From Adiantum capillus-veneris (Eukaryota > Streptophyta > Polypodiopsida > Polypodiales > Pteridaceae), in the NCBI GenBank assembly GCA_014529385.2, contig CM043961.1:17836478-17900477 (forward strand): a stretch of 64,000 nucleotides of DNA, read 5' to 3'. This document shows positions 45,561-56,190 of this stretch, piece after piece. A program made the translations under genes and the position numbers. Each line of letters begins with the position of its first letter. The stretch's first letter is position 1. The notes beneath the pieces are model-generated. The model worked only from the letters and a program-made list of their open reading frames with translations. It did not search any database and was not told the origin of the DNA.

Positions 45561-46202
45561 TTGATAAAACACAATAATAATCTCCATCATAAAGCTAATA
45601 GCTATCAAAAAATATCATTTGAAGAGATTAGTAGTGACGGAATTGCCGATACTTAGACAATAAGTGTATACAAATGACGACCGCAAATAATAACCAGGTA
45701 TTGCAATACATGTGCTTTACTTACATACGTTTCATTTGGGTTGGAGTCATGTACTTAAACAAGGTTGTTAATTTATATCATGTGCTCTCCTTCGAAAAGG
45801 TGTTTTAAAAAAACCCACTAAGTGCTTTACTTAAGTCTGTAAGCATAAATACAGAGATTGATAAAAATATGAAGCGTTGGTTATGACAACCTTCTGTGAG
45901 GAACAAAGTCAATGTTTACCTCATGATTTTTTTTTTTAAAGTGAGATATTACAAACAAAATGCTGCCGAAATTTTTCTAATTTAGAAACTTAACCTTAAA
46001 ATAGAGAAATATCATAAGTAAACAATGGTTTGGTTGAATCTGGATGCTAGAAAGTAAGGGTATATACCATAGAATGTAACAATTGGGGGATTCATACAGA
46101 TATATTTAAAATTACTCATAAAGTGGGGCAAAAGTTAGGAGTACTACATAGGATATCAACCACATGTGACTAATTATTGTTGGTAAACAGGGCTACAGGC
46201 AG

Positions 46203-46409
46203 ATGGCTAGGATGAGCATCACTCGGGACTTATTTAAATTAGAAGAGATTCGGGACAAGCTCAAGGCCGCACATTGTAGGCAAAAGAAAACCAAGCTAAT
46301 AGCAATTAGGGACCCTATCTCCAAACCATGTAAACCCATCAAACTTTTCAAGGAACGTAATAAACCCTACTTACATAGACGAGCTAAGGAAAACATATTA
46401 TATGTTTAG
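46203..46409 (+). CDS. Hypothetical 68-codon ORF in block B
   Basis: A basic frame (LFKLEEIRDKLKAAHCRQKK, KPIKLFKERNKPYLHRR) kept in the duplicate at 52745-52954 with three substitutions. I recognise no family. Its lysine-rich composition could be a relic of a retrotransposon or a host exon; there is no supporting context. Confidence 0.2.
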   Translation: MARMSITRDLFKLEEIRDKLKAAHCRQKKTKLIAIRDPISKPCKPIKLFKERNKPYLHRRAKENILYV

Positions 46410-46840
46410 GAGTATGGTTGGGGTCTGGGATTGATAGCGATAACAAGCAGTGGGGATTGCTTGGATACCTATCACCCATTTAGTACAAATTAGTTCTAAT
46501 TAATTGTATTTGTGGTTGGTTGGCAAGTAAAGATCCCCGCTCACATCTAATAGGAGTTCCGGCTAAGAGTCCTACTTTGTCTTGTATCAAAGTATCTTGT
46601 AATGAATTTTATGTGAATCAAAAAATTCTTCGTTTTTTTTTACACGATATGTTTTGCAAACAGTATTTAACTCTCTTAGTATATGATTCTGAATGATGGG
46701 ATTTTGAATTCAAACACACACACACACACGATCTCATGGTCAAATGTAGATAATGGAAATCAACGCGTCGAATTCATATCACAAGGAAGCATGTGGCGAC
46801 TAGATTATGGTTGCCACGTGGAAAACATTTTTTTCTCTAG

Positions 46841-47240
46841 TAACTCGACGAGTTATGTGCACCAATGGAATGGTGTGCACGTAACTCACTAAATTATGTG
46901 GATACTTTGCATGCACTTTTTGAAATCGAGCCACATGCAAGTATTGCATGTAACTCGATGAGTTAACCATGTCAACCAAGCCAACAACCTCTTGGACAAT
47001 GAGGAAACTCATCAAGTTCCATCGTGGAGTGACACGGTAACTTGTCAAGTTACATCGTGACATGCCATGATGACTCAGCAAGTTGTGTGGCATGTCGAAG
47101 GTGGCGCTATGTGAACGCCACGAGTTCCAGTGTGGACAACTATGTAACTTGTCGACATATGTTGGCATGTCCATGCAAGGGAGGGTTGATGTTCAGTTTG
47201 GAACTCAACTAGTTCTTGCATGGATGACACATAACTCATT
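46841..47240. repeat. Array of short degenerate palindromes, copy 1
   Basis: About ten units of the form AACTCG-N-CGAGTT occur every 30-60 bp, the first being a perfect TAACTCGACGAGTTA (46841-46855). Variants include AACTCGATGAGTT (about 46952), AACTCATCAAGTT (47006), AACTTGTCAAGTT (47040), GACTCAGCAAGTT (47073) and AACTCAACTAGTT (47202). Several keep pairing when both arms change. The duplicate has the same array at 56321-56720. Confidence 0.7.
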
Positions 47241-48518
47241 GAATGGTCCATGAGGCACTCGTTTATCCTGCTTATTTCATTTAAAAATCACTTATCAAGA
47301 GGACATGTGTCGAAATATGGAGCTTTGGGTGCAAGAATTTTGACGGGTTATTTGGGTCCCTGATGCTAGAAGGCAAGTGCTGATGAGGTTGTCACATGTT
47401 GAAGGCTCGTCTATTTAAGGTGCTTGGACACAAGAGAGCTAAGATATCATTGGTAAATGAATAGTATCACCTTTTATGCAACAAAATGTCAACATAAGAG
47501 CAAATGGAGATACTTTGATAGATAATACATGTAGTGCCACTCGGTCCCCCCGGGGGTATGCTACATCATTGTCAGTGACAAGTGATACCAATGCTTAACG
47601 ATAGCACTTGACAACATCATACTATGTTGCCTTCTAAATGAGTGTTACATTAAAGCAGGCCACCATTCTAAAGAGATTAATTCAAATTGTTTTATCATTG
47701 ATATTGGGAGAAAAAGTTATTGAGCAAGTGGGTGCCATTATCTTTCTCAAGTAATAATGGACAATGCCAAAATTGCAAACCAAGTGCATAGCTCCTAGAC
47801 AATGATATCCTTACCTTTGCACCTTTAGTTGCATCACACACAAAATTGGTACATAAGCAAACTTGACCTTGAAAATTTGGTATAGAAGCACTAAAATGGA
47901 TTTGTTTACTGGAATCATCAATAAAGCTAGGAAAGTGCCGAGATTACGTTACAGATTTCTCAAACAGATTGGATGGTTACTGTCATGCCCAAGTCGGATC
48001 GAGGTCATTTGATTGACACATTATTATTGGTCGTGCATGTCTGTAGCTCTCTGCTATGGTATGATAATCATGAATGTCCATAGCTCTCCGCTATGGTATG
48101 ATGGCTACATGAGATTCTTTAGATTATATTTTGTGCGTTGCATACTGACCCTCATTTAAATCAATAGACATCACTTTTGATCTCACATTTTGGGGTCAAA
48201 GCATTTTTCAATTACACTTAAAATATGTGACACTTCTATCGAGACATTGAAAGAATCCAATGTTCTATTTCTTTGATTGTAAAATCTTTTGTTTGTTCTT
48301 TTGTCATATCGACTCTATTTGGAAGTACTTTTGTCACTTAAGAATTGAATATATGTATATAAAAAGATTGTGCAATGCATGGCGTCATTGGGTACATTTG
48401 GTTGGAGTAAAAGTCAATACGTATGGTTTGTTGAAGCTTTAGTATCACATTCAATATATTTTCATTGTTCTTAGAATCAATGATACCAACCCTTCTACCA
48501 ACATCCTCCTAGCAATGA

Positions 48519-48625
48519 TCATATCGAACATACCGAGTACACATACTTTGAAACGTTATGTAACTATATTGAACATATCAAGTACAAATTCTTTGTAGCG
48601 TTATATAACTATATCGAACATACCA
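48519..48625. repeat. 45-bp tandem repeat
   Basis: Units of the type CATATCGAACATACCAAGTA followed by ACTTTGTAGCGTTATATAA. About 2.4 copies here; the duplicate (58015-58166) has one more unit. Confidence 0.8.
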
Positions 48626-48626
48626 A

Positions 48627-48913
48627 GGCAATGATCACGCGAGGCTTAGTTATTAGTAGTTATTTGAATAAATAACTAAGCCTCATTCTTAGTCACACGC
48701 AAAAAGGAGCATTAAATGAGTTACTATGTCTACCCTTTGTAACTATGCCGATTTTGACATAGTTGTTAAGTTCAAGTCACACTTGGGAGGATGAATGAAT
48801 AACTAAGCCTCGTGCGACCATGCAAGAAGCTTAGTTATTCATTTAGAGGTTTGTCTGGGCATAGTTGGCATAGCTATCAATAACTGATAACTAAGCCTCG
48901 CGTAACCATGCCC
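48627..48913. mobile_element. MITE-like inverted-repeat element, copy 1
   Basis: A 287-bp segment with terminal inverted repeats of about 27 bp, sharing ACGCGAGGCTTAGTTAT. Additional internal copies of the same arm (TAACTAAGCCTC) allow more than one fold. Without it the flanks would read as the continuing 45-bp repeat, so it looks inserted. The target duplication is unclear and the superfamily is not assigned. Copy at 58167-58453. Confidence 0.6.
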
Positions 48914-48944
48914 TTAGTACAAATATTTTGTAGCATTATATAAA

Positions 48945-49097
48945 CTAGTACAGTCGACTGCCTTCGGCGGCCTCTCTTCTCCCCCTCTCTCCCTTTTTAT
49001 CGCTTGCAACTGTGCGTTTTTTTTTTGAACTTTAGCCTTCAGGTCGCAGGTTGCGACACGTGTAAAGGGGAGCCCTTTCGCCATATTATGTTAGTAG
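48945..49097 (-). mobile_element. Mini-Helitron-like repeat, copy 1
   Basis: On the minus strand it runs from CTACTAACATAATATGGCG to a 3' end with a GCC-GAA-GGC type hairpin and terminal CTAG followed by T, as in Helitrons. The 5' TC is degraded (CA). Similar ends occur at 49279, 58485 and 58724-58884. No Rep/helicase gene is present, so this would be a very short non-autonomous copy. Confidence 0.45.
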
Positions 49098-49301
49098 TGG
49101 TACTTTGGATCATATACCCAATAGGACAGCCCCCCCCCCCCAACGCCCCCTTCCCAAAAAAAAAAAGAAAAAAAACTTGACATTTATTTGCAACAAGTCT
49201 CGTCACATATTTGCAAGTCTTGAGTCGGGGCTCTAATTCACAATGTCTCAATGCACAATATAGCCAACTTTAATCTTACTAGTACGGCCGGCCGCCTTCG
49301 G

Positions 49302-51714
49302 ACGTCCATAGCATAGCTCTCAAGTATCAACATAAAATTACCGATACAGGGGAAGCGACTCGGATGAGGCATGGAAACTCACTAGGGTGTCAATCCTAAT
49401 GAAGTGAACTTGAAGAGATGCGATTACTAACTCTACAAGTAAATCAAACGCACGAAAGCCAAGTAATCTGCCTATGTCCTTCTACACAGCTCTACAGTCA
49501 TCATGCCCGTTTACCATGCAAATCATATCGGAAGCGCACGAAACTTGAAGGGAAGCTACAAGGGACTATCAGGAACATATCCTATCACTGTCACAGCATT
49601 CTGGAGAGGTACAAAGATCGAGATAGTACGTCCCATAGTACGCAAAAACAGTAAAGGATGATCCTAAAGGGTCGTTTTTGGGTCCCTAAAGCCTCTCCTA
49701 GGGTCAAAACAACATAAAATACGCATATAAACACTCAAAACAATGATTTAAAGCCTAAACAAATGCGTTTGAAACCTTCACCGAATCTTGAATTCTTACA
49801 CTTGAATGAAAGAGCAGAGTAAGAGGAACACAATGCAAGAAACAAAACTGAATTTGGATTACCGTAGCCACAGACGCGATGATTACAAGTTGGAGCAAAG
49901 AGGTAACTCTTTGTGCATAGCGCAATAGTCACTTATCTTCAAAAAATTAATCTCCCCTTTCCCACTAACCTTAGTGTATTATATACCTAGGGCTTTCTAA
50001 AGTGGCCGGCGGCCAACTTCTCATGGACCTTTACATACATCATTGGAAAAATTACATCTTTGACTTAGCCTTGACATAGACGATTGACAGTAGGCTTTTA
50101 CAGGGTTTGATGTATTAAACATCGGAAAAATAATATGACCACATCAAAACTTTGGTCAGCTATCCCAATGGGCGCCTTGGCTAGGCGGGCACTTGTATGC
50201 TGTTATCACCTCCAAACAATGGTTCTTATGGAAAACTTAGCTTGTTTGAAACCTTTACACCTATGAATTTGCAAAATCCAAGCTATGACAAATTCATATT
50301 TATCCACATATGTCATACATGACAATAAATTCTACAAATCTGTGCATAAATCTCTCTGAAAATTCACAAATCTCTCTGACAATAAATTCTACAAATCTGT
50401 GCATAAATCTCTCTGAAAATTCACACAATCCTGTGAGCAAAAATTTGGAAAACGTACACACATAAGCCTTGATCAAAATGATTTTTTGGGCAGTTGAAAA
50501 CCAGACATTCAAACTATACCCGCTAGGGGATTTTATTTTGGCGAGCTTCTAGTTTCGAGCTTTTACAATTGTAACTTACTTTTTGAGCTTTTGAACCAGT
50601 AGATTACACCAATGATCATATCTTTAAATATCATTGTGACAAGAGAAAAGTCTATACTACATAGTGCAATTCTTCAATTGCCAAATAATTATTTGTGATA
50701 TGAAAGCACGCCTATGCATAAGCAAAATGTAACTTTAAAAAAACACTATTTGCATCTAATTTTTATCTTAACGTTAAATTTAAACCTTAAATTTTTTGCC
50801 AAAGTCTCCTTTTTATGGAGCCCATTTTTTCAAAAAAAATTGGTACACCCTTTCCTGGGCTCCCACATGGGATTTCCATCACATAATACAAAAAACTATC
50901 CACAGTCAATTGAGAGTTTGAAGTCATAGGGGAAGGAAGGTCGGGCACAAAGAGGGAGGAGAGAGCTGGCAGGTATGACGGCCAAGAGGGCACTATGCAG
51001 AGAAGCTTTCACTCAGCCTTATTCTTGTGTGTATGGTCAAAAATTAATACTGAATGTTTCTGTGGACTACAAGGTGTAAAATGAGCATTAGACGTTTCAA
51101 GCAAAAGCTACTAGCAACGACATTTGGGAGTTTGACATGAAACATCTCTCTTCTTGTGGTTTATTGAAAAATTTAGTTCATGAGAAATATGTTTTGGAGA
51201 TGGCCATATGGTATGGTAAGGGGCCGTTACAAATGGAGGGCAAAGGGGTTCATGCCTCCAAAGGAGCTAGTCTTATGTTATATAGCAGTCAAGGGAGAGC
51301 AAAAGAAAAATATATATTAAGATCTCTAGAAGAAGCATGTTCAAAGTTGGTGTACAAATTAGGGAGGCGACCGTTTGATGTAAGGTTTTACTTTTATAAT
51401 ATTATGTGTTGTTTGCCATAGAAAAATCTTACACCAATCATGTTGGGGTGCCTTTGAGGCTTAGGCAACTATAGTCTTATATTTATATGCACAGATGCAT
51501 TGCAATTCAAAGCATCTTGATGTAGTCACCTATGTGTCGCTTATAAAATCTTGTTCTAGCATTCAACCACTTGAAAAAGGAGAGAAAATTATGATGATAT
51601 CATGAAACAATATTTATTGGGGGAGGGAAACGTGCTTGGAAATTCTTTAGTGGATATGTATGCCAAATGTGGGGCTCTAGTCAAGATAACACAAGTACTT
51701 GATGATCAGTTGCT

Positions 51715-51784
<70 letters not shown>

Positions 51785-52105
51785 GAAATGTTATATTAAA
51801 TGTCTATGAGACCAAATTGATACAATCTTAGTGGATCTAATCCAATGTTTGGGTACAAAAATAAAAATGAAAGTGAAGGACTAAAATTATCGTCATCATC
51901 ATCAATGCTTGAGGATGCCTCACATTGTGTGTTGTCCTAGAAAGTATTGCATTGGTCATTGAAGAGCTTTGTCGATGTCTGCCTCAGTAAGTAGTGATAT
52001 TGGGCCTCTCTCATGTCATGGTCTACGAGGGCATCGAGCTCTCCCAGGCTCAATGGCTCTATCAACTAATTTACCTCTAGTATAAGTTGTCTTTGAAGTC
52101 TGCTA
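49302..52105. repeat. Segmental duplication block A, copy 2
   Basis: It begins 22 bp inside the LTR of element 2 (truncated LTR at 49302-50220) and continues through the former flank. No internal part of element 2 is included. The right end is fused to block B through TGCTATTGAT. Confidence 0.92.
51492..51716 (+). pseudogene. PPR gene fragment, block A copy 2
   Basis: The same two-motif relic as in copy 1, with minor substitutions (for example GGGAAACGTGCTTGG for GGGACATGTGCTTGG). It ends in an expanded GT/GA tract. Confidence 0.7.
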
Positions 52106-53282
52106 TTGATAAAACACAATAATAATCTCCATCATAAAGCTAATAACTATAAAAAAATATCATTTGAAGAGATTAGTAGTGACGGAATTGCCGATACTTG
52201 GACAATAAGTGTATACAAATGACGACTGCAAATAATAACCAGGTATTGCAATACATGTGCTTTACTTACATACGTTTCATTTGGGTTGGAGTCATGTACT
52301 TAAACAAGGCTGTTAATTTATATCATGTGCTCTCCTTCGAAAAGGTGTTTTAAAAAAACCCACTAAGTGCTCTACTTAAGTATGTAAGCATAAATACAGA
52401 GATTGATAAAAATATGAAGCATTGGTTCTGACAACCTTCTGTGAGGAACAAAGTCAATGTTTACCTCATGATTTTTTTTTAAAAAGTGAGATATTACAAA
52501 CAAAATGCTGCCGAAATTTTTTTAATTAAGAAACTTAACCTTAAAATAGAGAAATATCATAAGTAAACAATGGTTTGGTTGAATCTGGATGCTAGAAAGT
52601 AAGGGTATATACCATAGAATGTAACAATTGGGGGATTCATACAGATATATTTAAAATTACTCATAAAGTGGGGCAAAAGTTAGGACTACTACATAGGATA
52701 TCAACCACATGTGACTAATTATGTTTGGTAAACAGGGCTACAGGCAGATGGCTAGGATGAGCATCACTCAGGACTTATTTAAATTAGAAGAGATTCGGGA
52801 CAAGCTCATGGCCGCACATTGTAGGCAAAAGAAAACCAAGCTAATAGCAATTAGGGACCCTATCTCCAAACCATGTAAACCCATCAAACTTTTCAAGGAA
52901 CGTAAGAAACCCTACTTACATAGACGAGCTAAGGAAAACATATTATATGTTTAGGAGTATGGTTGGGGTCTGGGATTGATAGCGATAACAAGCAGTGGGG
53001 ATTGCTTGGATACCTGTCACCCATTTAGTACAAATTAGTTCTAATTAATTGTATTTGTGGTTGGTTGGCAAGTAAAGATCCCCGCTCTCATCTAATAGGA
53101 GTTCCGGCTAAGAGTCCTACTTTGTCATGTATCAAAGTATCTTGTAATGAATTTTATGTGAATCAAGAAATTCTTTGTTTTTTTTTACACGATATGTTTT
53201 GCAAACAGTATTTAAGTCTCTAAGTATATGATTCTGAATGATGGGATTTTGAATTCAAACACACACACACACACACACACAC
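52106..53282. repeat. Block B copy 2, left part
   Basis: Matches 45561-46729 and ends in (CA)n at 53260-53282. It includes the 52745-52954 homologue of the basic ORF, which can be extended upstream in frame to an ATG at 52721. Homology then jumps to the inserted material. Confidence 0.9.
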
Positions 53283-55077
53283 AGTTGTGTCATTCCACTC
53301 CTTCAGCGTCTCCCTCTACTTCGGAGCGATTAGCGCGCTCTGAAAGTTCGATGTCAACTAGATGATCTACACACTCTTCTAGGCACCGACGCTCTAGTGG
53401 TGGCGGCTGTGGTTGTTGTGGAGATGCCGCCGTGGATGGTTCGCCACTACCTCGTACTCAACAAGGCTCCTTACCTTCCCCTTCTTTGCCCGCCTCCACA
53501 CCAGCCACAACATCATCCTCTACTCCAAGTTTTGTGCAACTATCGGTCGTTCCTGGATACACACCACTCGCTACTCCTTCGAGAGTTACCCCAATCAAAA
53601 ATCCTTGCTTTGGGGACCAGACTCCAATGGAGACACCTTTCATTCATACCCTCATTGAGACACCACTCAAGACCCATGCTGAGACACCCAGGTTCACGTG
53701 TCACAGGTGAGAGGACTTGTCATACTCGGTCGACATCAGCGGTAGCATCATCTTGGATGATGACGACAAGAAGGTGACCCCGTGCATGTGTGGCCTTTGC
53801 TCTTAGGTGTTTTGACACTACATACTAAACACTTGGAGTGAAGCGCCAAATGAATTAAAAGACAGAGTCATCAACATGATGCATGAGGAGTTTCTCTGTC
53901 AATTCAAGATGAGCTCTTCAATCAAGATCTGATGAAGGTGTGGATGCACGAATACTACAAGCACAAGCGTTCTAAAGTGCAAAAAGAAATAAAGCATGGG
54001 TGGAACAGGCCAGATTGGCTGTCCAAAGAAGATTGGAAGAATGCAAAGCGAGAAACACACGAGAATCCTGACAAGTGGAAGCAACAAAAGGAGGCAACAA
54101 AGAGCGAGTAGAGGCAGTGAGCTCCCCCCACTTGGGGAGCGGCGGGTGGGCCTCATTTGAGGCCGACTTTGTAAGTTTTTTTGCATTTCCCTTTAGGTTT
54201 GATAGTTATGTATAATTGTACTTCTAAATTCTAACATAACGTATTCTTTGTATGTTTTGAATAGTGGTCGATGACAGGAGGTGACCGCACACTGTACAAC
54301 CACGAGTATGCGGGTACAAAGGGCTTAAACGCACTTATGGACATTCTCAGTTTTTTCTCCGGCATGGTTAGTATTTAACTTTACTCTCTTACATTTGTTG
54401 TATTTTAATGATAAGCTAAAATATAGTTTTTTTGGTAATTATATGTTTATACTTACAAAAATTCTTATTGTTTTTTTCTGCAAAATCCGATAGATACGCT
54501 GCTTGGACGACGTCAATCTAGCCGTATCCAAATAACACTAGTTTTGTTTTGTCATAGCATGTATAATGAGATGACGTGTGTACTTCATTTTTGTAACATT
54601 GGTTAACGATGTATTTTCTCAATAATGACAATTTTGTTGTAGCTATTACATTTTGGTCAAAGCTTAACAATCAAGTGATTTTGCCCATGATGTGTATAAT
54701 TTTGTCATTGTATTACTTTCGTCGAAATAATTTTGTCAGTTTTGCATCTTTATTATGGAACAATGTTTAATATGGTTGATGGGTGATTGCCCTGCCACCC
54801 AAAAAAAATTATTCTCGGGCATTGCTATAGGCGTCTCTATATAAGGTTTTGTAGCATCGCTATATGCGTTGTTAAATTAGAGATTGTACACATCGCTATA
54901 AGCAACACTTTAAGAGTCGCTATAACCATCGCTATATAGAGATGGACATAGCTTCACATGTAGCGACGCTTATAGCGATGTTCCGGTTGTGACGCTTATA
55001 ACTACTCCAGGGGGTAAAAAAACCCATTGTATTTTTGTTGCTACAGCCATCATAAGTGCACATAAACTCATGTAGTG
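53283..55077 (+). pseudogene. Decayed CACTA 3' end (TNPA-like part)
   Basis: Aligned by eye with 38020-39884 of the complete element but clearly more diverged. It keeps the TP-rich region, the block with SVDISG (VDISGSIILDDD in this copy), the NGWNRPDWL-like segment, both intron positions, degenerate GCGTCGC subterminal motifs (54830-54985) and a TIR ending TGTAGTG at 55077. There are stops throughout. The 5' part is missing. It belongs to a related but older CACTA family member, and is not the counterpart of the intact copy. Confidence 0.85.
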
Positions 55078-56190
55078 GGATGACCTCTTTCTCGTCTTTT
55101 TCTTCTCTTGTTTCCTTTCTTCCCTCTTTGAATTATGGTGAAGAGGAGTATGCGATGGTCTTCTCTTTGTATAGGGTCTTGGAGAGCGTTTTGAAACGCC
55201 GTCTTCGTGGATCTATCTTCACCGAGGTGGCAGGAGACTTGCTTCTTTCTCGTTTTTTTGATGGGGGCTCTACCATTGAAACTTGGGCTCTCCTTTGAGA
55301 GGGAGATGCCTCATCGAGTAGTAAGTTTTTGAGCCCTTCATACGGATCCTCCTCTTCGTCCCTTATTGGAGAGAGTCCTATTTTGGAAGTCTCCCCAAGA
55401 GCTTTCCTAGGTACTCTCTCTTCTTGGTGGGGAGTTTGGATAATACCATCATTGGGTGCGCAATTCCTGTAGCAGTTCACTATGGAGGGATGGATTGCCC
55501 AGGGCTTGTTGAGCCCTAGAAACAAGATAGTTTACAAGCATTGGGGCAACATTAGTTGCTCTACCATTAGCAAAATCAAAGCTATCAACATTCATTTCAA
55601 TCTCTTTATCCATGTCAGCCATACTAGCAAATTTTAGATGTAAAGTTTTACTTGTACTTTGGCACTTCAAGCCCTAGTTGATACTCCTCTTTACCTTCAA
55701 AGACAAGCTCTCAAGAATCTATACCCGTGGCTCAAATATTATTAATTGCAAGGAATAGCAGAGAGGGTTTCACAGAGCCGAGACAACATCGGTTCCTGTC
55801 AAGCTTCTAATAGCTCAATAATGGTTAAGCCGTAGGCAATCCCCATAGGACTCCATTATTAAAACCATAGCTCTCGATGGGATCCCCGTTAACTGCATAA
55901 AGCAGGCATGCTTCAAGGATGAAAAATCCCTATTCTGCTTACTTTTTTGCAATTAATAACAACAACCATTTGTAGCAAGCTTGATGACCTCTCTTCTTGA
56001 GCAAGAAAAGAGAAACCAGTAGCTCTGATTCCAATGTAACATTCAATGCACTAGTAACTTGTGTGTAGCGAAAAATGATAAAATAGTGAGTGAGCATCTC
56101 ATTAAGAACAAGTTCCTAATGAGCATAGAGAGAGTACTTGGTTGGATAAAGCAACATAACAATTACACCTAGCTAGTTTGGCGTAGAAAA
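55078..56190 (-). other. Unassigned insert with minus-strand open frames
   Basis: Between the CACTA remnant and the second (CA)n tract. On the minus strand, frames at 55670-55449 and 55525-55133 adjoin in different phases. They could form one protein after a frameshift, with an N-terminal helix-like part and a highly charged C-terminal part (EEDPYEGLKNLLLDEA, SKKRERSKSP). I recognise no family; a gag-like or host-gene relic is possible. From 55690 to 56190 nothing is recognised. Confidence 0.3.

Larger units (their letters stand above)
45561..49178. repeat. Segmental duplication block B, copy 1
   Basis: Repeated in the same orientation at 52106-53282 plus 56191-58725, about 99% identical by eye (about six differences in 480 bp checked at 46750-47230). 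It contains a 68-codon frame, a CA microsatellite (46716-46729), an array of short palindromes, a 45-bp tandem repeat, a MITE-like element and a Helitron-like end. The left breakpoint is at TATTGATAAAAC. The right end is in an A-rich run. Confidence 0.92.
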
